A stretch of 64,000 nucleotides of DNA from Pedobacter fastidiosus. GTDB lineage: Bacteria; Bacteroidota; Bacteroidia; Sphingobacteriales; Sphingobacteriaceae. The notes under the pieces were generated by a model, which saw only the letters and a program-made list of their open reading frames with translations, ran no database searches and had not been told where the DNA came from. Below are positions 35,310 through 43,668 of the stretch, in pieces. The position numbers and the translations under genes were made by a program. Every line of letters begins with the position of its first letter. Position 1 is the first letter of the stretch. The DNA lies in assembly GCF_014306625.1 (NCBI RefSeq), contig NZ_JACRYL010000012.1, positions 1 to 64,000 on the forward strand, written 5' to 3'.

Positions 35310-36419
35310 CTATTTTCCGTGGAGGTAAGCGCAAATTAATTTGGCTGTTTTTGCTGATGCACCCGGTGTTCCCATCAAATTTAATAGGCCATCATAGTCG
35401 CTTAACATTTGCGCTCGGCCCTGTCCTTCAAGGATCTGTACCAGTTCTTGATTTAGCCTTTCGGTGTTGCAATCTTCTTGAATAAGCTCGGTTACAATCT
35501 TCTTATTTACAATTAAATTAACCAAAGAAATAAATTTAATTTTCACCAGCATTCTTGCAATTGCTATAGAAATTGTTCCGCCTTTGTAAACCACAACTTG
35601 CGGAACTTTAAATAATGCGGTTTCTAATGTAGCTGTTCCCGAAGCTACAATTGCTACGTGTGCATTATGCAATAAATTATAAGTGCTGTTAAACAAAAGG
35701 TGTACTTTTTTATCGCCAGTAAATTGATGGTAATAACTTTCGTTAAAGGTTGGAGCTGCTGCAATGGCGAAAATATAATCGGGATTTTGAGTGGTTATAC
35801 TCAACATAGCAGGCAATAATCTTTCTATTTCCTGTTTCCTGCTTCCAGGTAAAAAGGCAATAATTTTTTTGTCTCCTAATTGATGGTTCGCTCTGAAATT
35901 TAAATCGGGTGTAAACTGAGCAATTTCATCCAACAATGGATTCCCAACATAATCTACACCCATTCCCCACTCCTTATAAAAATCGACTTCGAAAGGTAAA
36001 ATGCAGAACATTTTATCTACATCTCTCTTAATTTTTAAAACCCTTTTTTGATTCCATGCCCAAATTTTTGGAGAAATATAATAGCAAACTTTAATGCCAT
36101 TCTTTTTGGCAAACTCTGCTATTTTTAAATTAAACCCAGGAAAATCAATTAAGATTAAAACATCTGGTTTCCAGTTTAAAATATCTTCTTTGCAAGCTTT
36201 TAGATTTTTAAAAATTGTACGCAGATTTAATACCACTTCAGTAAAACCCATAAAGGCCATATCTGCATAATGCTTTACCAACTCTCCACCTTCCGCTTGC
36301 ATTTTATCGCCACCAAAATACCGAAATACAGCATCGCCATCTTCAGCTTTTAATGCTTTCATTAAATTGGCACCGTGTAAATCGCCAGATGCTTCTCCGG
36401 CTACGAGGTAGTATTTCAT
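35310..36419 (-). CDS. lpxB: Lipid-A-disaccharide synthase
   Basis: A 369-residue GT19 glycosyltransferase that joins UDP-2,3-diacylglucosamine and lipid X in lipid A synthesis at the inner membrane. The N-terminal MKYYLVAGEASGDLHGANL motif is the family signature. Later blocks are FPGFNLKIAEFAKK, CYYISPKIWAWNQKR, FLPGSRKQEIERLLP and AIVASGTATLETALF. The length is normal for LpxB in this phylum. It lies in a core island with surE and a small membrane protein, read away from the PUL. The intergenic stretch before it holds an inverted pair of dispersed repeats. Confidence 0.95.
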   Translation of the reverse strand: MKYYLVAGEASGDLHGANLMKALKAEDGDAVFRYFGGDKMQAEGGELVKHYADMAFMGFTEVVLNLRTIFKNLKACKEDILNWKPDVLILIDFPGFNLKIAEFAKKNGIKVCYYISPKIWAWNQKRVLKIKRDVDKMFCILPFEVDFYKEWGMGVDYVGNPLLDEIAQFTPDLNFRANHQLGDKKIIAFLPGSRKQEIERLLPAMLSITTQNPDYIFAIAAAPTFNESYYHQFTGDKKVHLLFNSTYNLLHNAHVAIVASGTATLETALFKVPQVVVYKGGTISIAIARMLVKIKFISLVNLIVNKKIVTELIQEDCNTERLNQELVQILEGQGRAQMLSDYDGLLNLMGTPGASAKTAKLICAYLHGK

Positions 36420-36432
36420 TTTTTATCATTTA

Positions 36433-36505
36433 TCGTCATTGCGAGGAACGAAGCAATCTTATAAGCATATCCGATTTAAGATTGCTTCGTGCCTCGCAAT
36501 GACGG
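36433..36505. repeat. Inverted pair of CGTCATTGCGAGG dispersed repeats
   Basis: The 28-nt element at 36433-36460 (starting TCGTCATTGCGAGG, ending GAAGCAATCTT) recurs in reverse orientation at 36478-36505, separated by 17 nt, so the DNA can fold into a long hairpin. The same element appears twice more at 41021 and 41173. It resembles small non-autonomous repeats scattered between genes in many bacterial genomes. Confidence 0.8.
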
Positions 36506-36513
36506 AATCAATT

Positions 36514-36786
36514 TTAAAGTACCTTATAAAAGAAAAAAGCAAAAGCACATAAAAATGTGGCTGCTAAAATTCCTCTGCCAATATTTTCTTTGTTGTATTT
36601 AAAAAAGTATTGCATGGTATAGGCATTTATTGCAATACCGCCAATGTACAATAAATCTGCTTTAGCCAAATAAACTACATGGGTAATAATGTAGTAAGCA
36701 AGGGAACATAAAATGGCGGGTGTTATAAGGCCAATTGCCAAACCCACCCAAACGGAATTGTTTAATTTTTTAAGTTTTTCGTTCAT
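36514..36786 (-). CDS. Small membrane protein of unknown function
   Basis: A 90-residue protein with three likely membrane helices (about 13-35, 42-58 and 68-88) and a short polar N-terminus, MNEKLKKLNNSVW. I do not recognise a named family. It lies 12 nt downstream of surE and upstream of lpxB on the same strand, a conserved-looking arrangement, and so is probably part of the surE-lpxB transcript. No catalytic motif is visible. Confidence 0.7.
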   Translation of the reverse strand: MNEKLKKLNNSVWVGLAIGLITPAILCSLAYYIITHVVYLAKADLLYIGGIAINAYTMQYFFKYNKENIGRGILAATFLCAFAFFFYKVL

Positions 36787-36798
36787 CAGCTGAAAGGA

Positions 36799-37644
36799 TT
36801 ATCCTAAATTTAATCCATCAGGTGCAGAAATTTTATTTTGAAGCGACTTGTCCTGATCATCACCTTTGTGCACAAAATCCCAGCTGTTTAGCATTTGGAT
36901 GGCATGATGTGCGGTTAAATCAAACTGAACAGGAACGATAGAAACATAATTATGTTCCAATGCCCAAACATCTGTATCCTCTCCTTTATCAAAATTTTGA
37001 AACACGCCAGTTAACCAATAATAAGGTCTTTTATAGGGATCAATTCTTTCTTCAAAATCTTCTGCCCATTTAGCATTGGCTTGTCGGCAAATTTTAATTC
37101 CTTTTAAATGATCACCTTTTGGGAAGTTTACATTTAACAAAGTTCCTTCGGGCAAACCATGCTCTAGAACCTGCTGGCAAATGGTTTTTATATATTTTTT
37201 GGTAAAACTGAAATCCGCATCCGCAGCAAAATCATCCATAGAAAAACCAATTGAAGGAATTTTTTCTATTGCACCTTCTACCGCAGCAGACATGGTTCCG
37301 GAATAAATTACATTGATGGAATTATTTAATCCGTGGTTAATTCCTGAAACGCACAAATCTGGTTTCTTGCCTTTAAAAATTTTATTTACGGCAATTTTCA
37401 CACAATCTACCGGTGTACCGCTGCATTTATACATTTCTACACCAGGGTAAAGATCAACCTTATCAAAACGAATGGGTTTGCCTATGGTAATGGCGTGGCC
37501 CATTCCGCTCTGCGGACTATCGGGTGCAACCACTACCACATTTCCAATTTCCTGCATCACTTCCATCAGGTTTTTTATACCTGTGGCGGTTATCCCATCA
37601 TCATTAACAACTAAAATATTGGGTTTTGTGCTTTGCTTTGTCAT
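36799..37644 (-). CDS. surE: 5'/3'-nucleotidase SurE
   Basis: A 281-residue SurE-type metal-dependent nucleotidase acting on nucleoside monophosphates in the cytoplasm. I chose ATG 37644, because the 22 upstream residues do not resemble the family. Just after it comes ILVVNDDGITATGI, holding the metal-binding Asp-Asp pair. Other family blocks are VVAPDSPQSGMGHAIT, SGTPVDCVKIAV, CVSGINHGLNNSINVIYSGTM, and the C-terminal DVWALEHNYVSIVPV. The length is close to the family norm of about 250-280. It is followed by the small membrane protein and lpxB. Confidence 0.93.
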   Translation of the reverse strand: MTKQSTKPNILVVNDDGITATGIKNLMEVMQEIGNVVVVAPDSPQSGMGHAITIGKPIRFDKVDLYPGVEMYKCSGTPVDCVKIAVNKIFKGKKPDLCVSGINHGLNNSINVIYSGTMSAAVEGAIEKIPSIGFSMDDFAADADFSFTKKYIKTICQQVLEHGLPEGTLLNVNFPKGDHLKGIKICRQANAKWAEDFEERIDPYKRPYYWLTGVFQNFDKGEDTDVWALEHNYVSIVPVQFDLTAHHAIQMLNSWDFVHKGDDQDKSLQNKISAPDGLNLG

Positions 37645-37771
37645 GGCGGTAAAAATACAGATTATAAAATTTAAGCAACAATAAACCTCAATTTTATGTA
37701 TAAAAATCAATACCCACTAACTCTTTAGTTATTAAATTGAAAAAGCATTTCATTCGATAAATAAAAGCATA

Positions 37772-37779
37772 TATCTTTG
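37772..37779 (+). promoter_or_regulatory. Candidate -7 box for the M16 peptidase gene
   Basis: TATCTTTG matches the Bacteroidota -7 consensus TAnnTTTG and lies 90 bp upstream of the peptidase start. I found no TTG at the expected -33 distance, so support is moderate. Confidence 0.4.
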
Positions 37780-37868
37780 GGTAAATAACTTATTAAAAAT
37801 GAAGCTTCTAATTTGGAAAAATTAACCACCAAATAGAATTCATATTCATAAAAACCCAAATCAAACAA

Positions 37869-40802
37869 ATGAAGTTCAAACTATTTACTTTAGCTTGTTT
37901 TCTAATTACTGGATCATTTGCACAAGCGCAAACCAGTTATCAGTGGAAAACAGGAACATCTGGTGGTTATACTTTTAAGTATGTAACCAACGATCCGACC
38001 AAAACACGTTTTTATACTTTAAAAAACGGACTTACTGTAATTTTATCGCAGAACAATAAAGAACCAAATATCGTGTTTAAAATGGCTGTTAGGGCTGGTA
38101 GCAATACAGATCCAAGAACCAACACAGGTTTGGCGCATTATTTAGAACACCTTCTTTTTAAAGGAACGGATAAGTTCGGAACAATGAATTACGCTAAAGA
38201 AAAGCCTTATCTGGATAAAATTGAGGCCCTTTACGAAACCTATAACAAAACGACTGATCCAGCAAAACGTAAAGAAATTTACAAGGAAATTGATAAAACT
38301 TCTGGTGAAGCTTCTAATTATTCTATCGCAAATGAGTACGATAAAATGATGAAATCGATTGGTAGCGAACAAACCAATGCACATACCTCTGTTGAAGAAA
38401 CCGTTTACGAAGAAAATCTGCCTTCAAACGCAATTGATAAGTTTTTAGCTGTTCAAGCGGAACGTTTCCGTGCTCCTGTTTTCCGTATTTTCCATACAGA
38501 GCTTGAGGCTGTTTATGAAGAGAAAAATATCGGTATGGATAGTGATCAACGTAAAATGTACGAGAGAATGCTTTATGCTTTGTTTCCTACCCATAATTAC
38601 GGTCAACAAACTACCATTGGTACAATAGAGCATTTAAAAAATCCTTCTTTAGTAGAAATTAGAAAATATTACAACAAGTATTATGTGCCAAATAATATGG
38701 CCTTGATTATGTCTGGTGATATTAACTATGATGATTTGGTTAAAAAAATCGACAAAGATTTCGCTTACATGGTTCCAAAGCCATTTGCACTTTATAATCC
38801 AGCTCCAGAAAAACCTTTAACAACGATTCAAAAAGTTGATATTAATGGTCCAAGTGCAGAAAGTTTATACGTTGCTTATCGCGGTTTTGCTCAAAATACC
38901 CACCAAAGTTTATTGTTAGATTTAATTGGAAGTATTTTATCAAACGGCAAAGCAGGTTTGCTTGATATTAACCTAAACAAACAGCAGAAAGTTTTAAGAG
39001 CTGGCGCTGGCTACAATCAAATGAAAGATTATGGAATCTTTATTTTATCAGCTTCACCTAAAGCCGGACAAAGTTTAGAAGATGCTCAGAAATTATTATT
39101 GGAGCAGGTTGATTTGTTAAAGAAAGGCGAATTTGATGAAAGCTTGATTAAAGCTACAGTTGCAAACACGAAATTGGGCGAGCTTCAGGCTTATGATAAC
39201 AATGATGCTCGTGCTGATGCAACAATGACTGCTTTTATTGAAAACAGAGGTACAGAATGGGATAAAACCCTAGCCTCTACCGATGCAATGGGTAAAGTAA
39301 CCAAAAAAGAAATTGTAGAATTCGCAAACAAGTTTTTCATTAACAATTACGTTTCTGTTCTTAAACACAAAGGCGAAGATAAAAGCATCTTAAAAGTAGA
39401 AAAACCAACCATTACTGCTGTTAAAACAAATGTAAACGAGGTTTCTCCATTTACTAAAAGCGTTATAGAATCGCCGGTAAAACCAATTGCACCTAAGTTT
39501 TTAGATTACACTAAAGATTTATCTTTTGGTAAAGCAGGCATTGCCGATGTAATTTATGTGCAGAATGCCGAAAACAGTATTTTCCGTATGAGTTACCGTT
39601 TCGATATGGGTTCTTACAACTCTAAACTTTTACCTTACGCAGCGCAATATCTTGCTTTTTTAAGTACCGATAAATATTCTGCAGAAGATATTAGCAAAGC
39701 TTTTTACAACATTGCCTGTAGCTATAATGTAAATGTGGGCACCGATGTAACTACGGTTTCCATCAGTGGATTACAAGAAAATTTCGATAAAGCAGTTGCT
39801 TTGGTTGAAGATGTACTTGCAAACTGCAAACCAAACGAAAAAGCTTTGGAAGATTTAAAAGGTCGTTTATTGAAAGCGAGAGATAACGCGAAATTAAACA
39901 AAGCCTCTATTCTTGGTGGTTTAATGAGTTATGCGCAATTCGGTGCAGATAATCCATTTAATTATGGTTTAACTAATGATGAAATCAAGAACATGAAATC
40001 GGCAGATTTGATTAACATCTTGCATACATTAACCAGCTTCAAGCACACAATTACCTATTTTGGCCCTAAAGCTTTACCAGCATTTACTACCGATATTACG
40101 AAAGTTCATACTTTGCCTGCATCGTTTACGCCTGCAACGCCAATAAAAAAATTCGCTTATACCGTAACAGATGCCAACAAAGTTTACTTTGCTGATTATG
40201 ATATGGTACAGGCAGAAATTCGTTGGATTCGTAACGGTGGTTTATACGATCCTGCAAACGCTGCAAAAATTAGTTTATTTAACAACTACTTCGGTGGCGG
40301 CATGGGTTCTGTAGTATTCCAAACCATCCGCGAATCGAAAGCATTGGCTTATTCTACGTTCGCCGTTTACTCATCGCCAAACAGTAAAGAGAAAGAAAAT
40401 ACGGTTGTGGCTTACGTGGGTACACAGGCCGATAAAATGAATGATGCTGTTGCTGGCATGAATGAACTATTAACCACTTTGCCTGAATCGGATAAATCTT
40501 ACGACTTATCTAAAAACAACGCATTGAATGGCTTAGAAACTGCTCGTATTACAAAAGACGGAATTATCTACACTTACCTTGCAGATAAGAAATTAGGTTT
40601 CGATCACGATTCTAGGATTGATGAGTATGCTAATTTGAAACCTTTAACTTTTGCTGATATAAATGCTTTTCACAAAAGTAATCTTTCTGGCAAACCGTAC
40701 GATTATTGTATCGTTGCTTCAGAAAAGAAAATTAATATGGCAGATTTAGCAAAACTAGGGCCTGTAACTAAATTAAGTTTAGAGCAGATTTTCGGATACT
40801 AG
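37869..40802 (+). CDS. Insulinase (M16) family zinc peptidase, two-domain
   Basis: A 977-residue exported peptidase with a signal peptide ending near AQAQ (about residue 21). It has two tandem M16 halves as in pitrilysin/insulinase proteins. The first half carries the inverted zinc motif HYLEH (H90, E93, H94) and the downstream ELEAVYEEKNIG segment that supplies the third ligand. The second half lacks a zinc motif and contains the substrate-binding FGGGMGSVVFQTIRESKALAYS block. It would degrade peptides in the periplasm or at the cell surface. It is divergent from surE and followed by a terminator. It has no visible link to the PULs. Confidence 0.92.
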   Translation: MKFKLFTLACFLITGSFAQAQTSYQWKTGTSGGYTFKYVTNDPTKTRFYTLKNGLTVILSQNNKEPNIVFKMAVRAGSNTDPRTNTGLAHYLEHLLFKGTDKFGTMNYAKEKPYLDKIEALYETYNKTTDPAKRKEIYKEIDKTSGEASNYSIANEYDKMMKSIGSEQTNAHTSVEETVYEENLPSNAIDKFLAVQAERFRAPVFRIFHTELEAVYEEKNIGMDSDQRKMYERMLYALFPTHNYGQQTTIGTIEHLKNPSLVEIRKYYNKYYVPNNMALIMSGDINYDDLVKKIDKDFAYMVPKPFALYNPAPEKPLTTIQKVDINGPSAESLYVAYRGFAQNTHQSLLLDLIGSILSNGKAGLLDINLNKQQKVLRAGAGYNQMKDYGIFILSASPKAGQSLEDAQKLLLEQVDLLKKGEFDESLIKATVANTKLGELQAYDNNDARADATMTAFIENRGTEWDKTLASTDAMGKVTKKEIVEFANKFFINNYVSVLKHKGEDKSILKVEKPTITAVKTNVNEVSPFTKSVIESPVKPIAPKFLDYTKDLSFGKAGIADVIYVQNAENSIFRMSYRFDMGSYNSKLLPYAAQYLAFLSTDKYSAEDISKAFYNIACSYNVNVGTDVTTVSISGLQENFDKAVALVEDVLANCKPNEKALEDLKGRLLKARDNAKLNKASILGGLMSYAQFGADNPFNYGLTNDEIKNMKSADLINILHTLTSFKHTITYFGPKALPAFTTDITKVHTLPASFTPATPIKKFAYTVTDANKVYFADYDMVQAEIRWIRNGGLYDPANAAKISLFNNYFGGGMGSVVFQTIRESKALAYSTFAVYSSPNSKEKENTVVAYVGTQADKMNDAVAGMNELLTTLPESDKSYDLSKNNALNGLETARITKDGIIYTYLADKKLGFDHDSRIDEYANLKPLTFADINAFHKSNLSGKPYDYCIVASEKKINMADLAKLGPVTKLSLEQIFGY

Positions 40803-40827
40803 ATTAGTCTTAAACTTTAAGCTTAAA

Positions 40828-40859
40828 AGCGGTTCTCAGAAATGGGAATCGCTTTTTTT
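40828..40859 (+). terminator. Terminator of the M16 peptidase gene
   Basis: A 10-bp stem (AGCGGTTCTC with GGGAATCGCT, two wobbles) with a 6-nt loop, followed by seven T, 25 nt past the stop. Confidence 0.85.
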
Positions 40860-40904
40860 ATTGAATGATAAAATGAAATTTCTTTAATATTTGGAAACGG
40901 AGGT

Positions 40905-41262
40905 AAGGATCCATTTGGCTTAAGTATCCCCAGTCATTCGCTAAATTGAAGAACATAGCTAACGCTACTGTATGGCTTATTTAACATCGGCTTTTTTTTC
41001 CAACGCCTTACTAAGAACGTTCGTCATTGCGAGGCATGAAGCAATCTTAATGCGAAAATCTGTATCCATGTGGCTTAAGAGCTACTCCATTCTCTAAACC
41101 TAAGAAAATAGCTAACGCTACTGTATGGCTTATCTAAAATCGGCTTGTTTTTCAACGCCTTACTAAGAAAGTTCGTCATTGCGAGGCACGAAGCAATCTT
41201 AATGCAAAAATCTGTATCCATGTGGCTTAATAGCCCTCGCCATTCGCTAAACCGAGAAACCA
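40905..41262. repeat. Tandem duplication, period about 153 bp, carrying the dispersed repeat
   Basis: Two copies plus a partial third are visible. The anchor ATAGCTAACGCTACTGTATG occurs at 40955 and 41108, and the anchor CCAT(G/T)TGGCTTA at 40911, 41066 and 41218. Each full unit contains a CGTCATTGCGAGGCA(T/C)GAAGC element at 41021-41048 and 41173-41200, the same as the inverted pair beside lpxB. The spacing varies by 1-3 bp, so the copies are not brand new. Confidence 0.85.
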
Positions 41263-41667
41263 TTACTTAATTTTCTTTAAATCATTCCCGGTACTTTTGA
41301 GTGCCCAGTAAACCAAAACGGGTTGAAAAAATAACCGAAGAAATCTTTTCGAATCTGTATCTAAGCCAAAGGCATTTCTTCTATTTATAAACTGTGAAAT
41401 ATTCCCTGGAAACACGGCAACAAAAAAACTTGCAGCCACAATACCTACAATTCTTTCATGCTTTTTAGGCGTAAACACAAGCGCTGCACCCAAAGCAATT
41501 TCACCAACGCCAGATAATACAACGGTATCATCTTTCTTTAATGGAACCCAATCTGGAACTTGAGCCTTAAATTCTTCCCGAACAAAAGTAAGGTGACCAA
41601 TTCCAGCAAATATTAACCCTGCACCCAAAACAATTTTGGCTAATTTTTTTAAATTCTCTTCTTTCAT
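41263..41667 (-). CDS. DoxX-like membrane protein
   Basis: A 134-residue inner-membrane protein with about four hydrophobic helices and conserved glycines. IVLGAGLIFAGIGHLTF and VVLSGVGEIALGAALVF resemble DoxX-type proteins, which have unclear roles in redox or membrane stress. It stands alone between the repeat region and the next PUL, on the minus strand. It may carry its own promoter. No further function can be assigned. Confidence 0.7.
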   Translation of the reverse strand: MKEENLKKLAKIVLGAGLIFAGIGHLTFVREEFKAQVPDWVPLKKDDTVVLSGVGEIALGAALVFTPKKHERIVGIVAASFFVAVFPGNISQFINRRNAFGLDTDSKRFLRLFFQPVLVYWALKSTGNDLKKIK

Positions 41668-41733
41668 AACTTTGGGATTTGCATAATAGACGCAAAAACT
41701 ATTCCAAGGCTCTACAGCTTTTTGGCACGCAGT

Positions 41734-41766
41734 AAAAACAAAAAAGCATCGCCAATAGGCAATGCT
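41734..41766 (-). terminator. Terminator of PUL 2 (last gene)
   Basis: A 9-bp stem (AGCATTGCC with GGCGATGCT, one wobble) with a 4-nt loop, followed on the minus strand by TTTTTTGTTTTT, about 23 nt past the stop of the unknown 570-residue gene. Confidence 0.85.
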
Positions 41767-41788
41767 TTGGTTAATAAAATTTTGTACC

Positions 41789-43501
41789 TTATTTTTTATA
41801 ATCTATCACCACACCGTTAGCCAACAGTTTATGGTTTGCTATTGTCATTTTGCTTAATGCAGGTGTTTCAACAATTAGAACTGATTTATTAGCTAGAACC
41901 TGAATATTTACTTTAAACGATACATTTTTTGCGACAACCTTTTGAGCTATTGCATCATATAAATCGACCTTTTTTGTTCCTTTAATTTTGTAGGAAACAC
42001 TTTTAGTTTGGCTGTAAGGATTGTAAACTAAGTAAGTTGGGTAAGCCTTTGCTTTATAGAAATCTGTTGAAAGTACATCTAATTTTAAAATGCCTTCAAC
42101 ATTGGTTTTTTCTACAATACTTCCGAAAATTCCAACGTGCCCACTTCCATAAACACTAAACTGAGAAACATCAGGATTTTTACCTGGCACCCATTTAGGT
42201 CCATCGCCCTGGGCAACGGGTGCTTTTTTATCCATATAAAGTGTATCGAAAGTAGAACTTTTGGCAATGCCTTCATAGGCAATAACGCCTTTGGTTACAC
42301 CAGCCGATTGCAAAATTGTTTGATGTTCATTGGGAATATATTGCGGGTAAAATAATCGCGAAGCATTTACTGCATTTAACATCCATTTACCAATTGCATC
42401 TGCATAAGCAGGATCATAACGAACCAATGGAACCAATGGCCAGGCTGCATCGAAAGTGTTCATTAAAAAACCATATCCTCCATGATCTACCGTACTTCCG
42501 ACAACCCCAGAGATATCATAATTATTCCACTTACTGGTTAATACACCCCATCCTTCTCGGCAAACGGCGGTTCCATCAAATGTCCAGCCTAAAAGTTTTT
42601 GTACGTCAAATTTTGTTCCTTGTTCTACATTCATTCTTGCGGCTAAATAAGCGCCGAAAGGCATTAATAATTCGTAAGTAGGATTTATTTTATTGCTTTC
42701 TAATGCCGTCATCGCACTAATTGCACCTTGTAAATAGCGTTTGTCGCCAAATTTTTTATAAGCTGCATACAAAACCCAAGCATGCCCAGCAGCAGCATCT
42801 TGCTGTGCACAGATTTGATTTTTCATCGGCTTCATTTGGCCGTAATCGAAATACGAATAGTTATAATCTCCTTTTAAAATAGAATCTGCCTTGTAGAATT
42901 TTTCGGCGATGCTTTTGGCTATCCAATCAAAATCCTTTTCATTTGGATACTGCTCACAAATGGCATAAAACAAAACATTTGGATAGACATCATACCACCA
43001 ATCTCTGCCATAACCACCTCCTAATAATGCAACTTCTGGAGCGGTATTGTTCATTATAATATTCCATTTGGTATCGCGATTAAAATAGTTTTTAAGCATG
43101 GCTACATAGTTTACACCATTCTGGTTGCGCTTATCAATTCCAACTAAACTTGCACCCAAAACAGAACCCATATTGGCCAAAGCTTCGTGAAACATTCCTT
43201 TATTGTGAAGTTTTCCTTGCCTAACATCACCAACAGCAGTATAAATTCCCATCACATTCTGATCAAAATTTTTCTTAGTACTGTCTATCCAAATCATTGG
43301 CCAATAATCGCCTTTGGCATTAAAATCGTAAATGGTTTTATCAAAGTTTTGAGCCATTAATTTCCAATCTATAATTTTCAGCGGTTGCGGAAGATTGGCC
43401 ATTTCTTCTACCCTATTAAGTTTTAACTGCCTAACTTGGGCATTGCTAACCCCAAAAATCGATGTAATAATTAGGATGAAAAGTATTTTTTTAAAATTCA
43501 T
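41789..43501 (-). CDS. Secreted protein of unknown family, alpha/alpha-toroid-like
   Basis: A 570-residue exported protein with a signal peptide ending near VSNAQ (about residue 22). The first 400 residues are rich in Trp/Tyr-bearing helices: GRDWWYDVYPNVLFYAI, DAAAGHAWVLYAAYKKFG, and REGWGVLTSKWNNYDISGVV. This reads like a six-hairpin glycosidase or lyase toroid. The last 100 residues form a beta-rich tail (TYLVYNPYSQTKSV, KVDLYDAIAQKVV) like a glycosidase C-terminal sandwich. I do not recognise the family. It is the last gene of a PUL with GH130 and an MFS carrier, so an accessory glycan-active enzyme is the best guess. A hydrophobic spacer of 167 bp with a dispersed repeat separates it from the transporter gene. 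Confidence 0.55.
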   Translation of the reverse strand: MNFKKILFILIITSIFGVSNAQVRQLKLNRVEEMANLPQPLKIIDWKLMAQNFDKTIYDFNAKGDYWPMIWIDSTKKNFDQNVMGIYTAVGDVRQGKLHNKGMFHEALANMGSVLGASLVGIDKRNQNGVNYVAMLKNYFNRDTKWNIIMNNTAPEVALLGGGYGRDWWYDVYPNVLFYAICEQYPNEKDFDWIAKSIAEKFYKADSILKGDYNYSYFDYGQMKPMKNQICAQQDAAAGHAWVLYAAYKKFGDKRYLQGAISAMTALESNKINPTYELLMPFGAYLAARMNVEQGTKFDVQKLLGWTFDGTAVCREGWGVLTSKWNNYDISGVVGSTVDHGGYGFLMNTFDAAWPLVPLVRYDPAYADAIGKWMLNAVNASRLFYPQYIPNEHQTILQSAGVTKGVIAYEGIAKSSTFDTLYMDKKAPVAQGDGPKWVPGKNPDVSQFSVYGSGHVGIFGSIVEKTNVEGILKLDVLSTDFYKAKAYPTYLVYNPYSQTKSVSYKIKGTKKVDLYDAIAQKVVAKNVSFKVNIQVLANKSVLIVETPALSKMTIANHKLLANGVVIDYKK

Positions 43502-43634
43502 AATTGATTTTATTGTTTAGGGACATTTTTTTTATTCTGAGTGCAACGCTGAATCTGTAACCTATCTGCATTGTATAAAATATTGCTGGCTATCGTCTCG
43601 CTTGTGGTTTTATTAAAGTTTTAATTTCCATAGC

Positions 43635-43665
43635 TTGGGTATCCTTCGCTATGCTCAGGATGACA
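43635..43665. repeat. Dispersed ATCCTTCGCTATGCTCAGGAT element
   Basis: An imperfect palindrome (ATCCT...AGGAT) of the type whose reverse strand reads CCTGAGCATAGCGAAGG, scattered between genes in many bacterial genomes. A single copy lies in the gap before the unknown 570-residue gene. Confidence 0.4.
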
Positions 43666-43668
43666 AAC

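Larger units (their letters stand above)
40803..41262. other. 460-bp intergenic region with tandem duplication
   Basis: No gene is seen. After the M16 terminator the region consists mainly of a tandem duplication with a period of about 153 bp, described separately, that ends at the stop of the DoxX-like gene. Confidence 0.7.

Noticed and set aside
42316..42681. Plus-strand frame of 121 codons inside the 570-residue gene
   Set aside because: Antisense shadow; low-complexity His/Arg-rich translation without a family.
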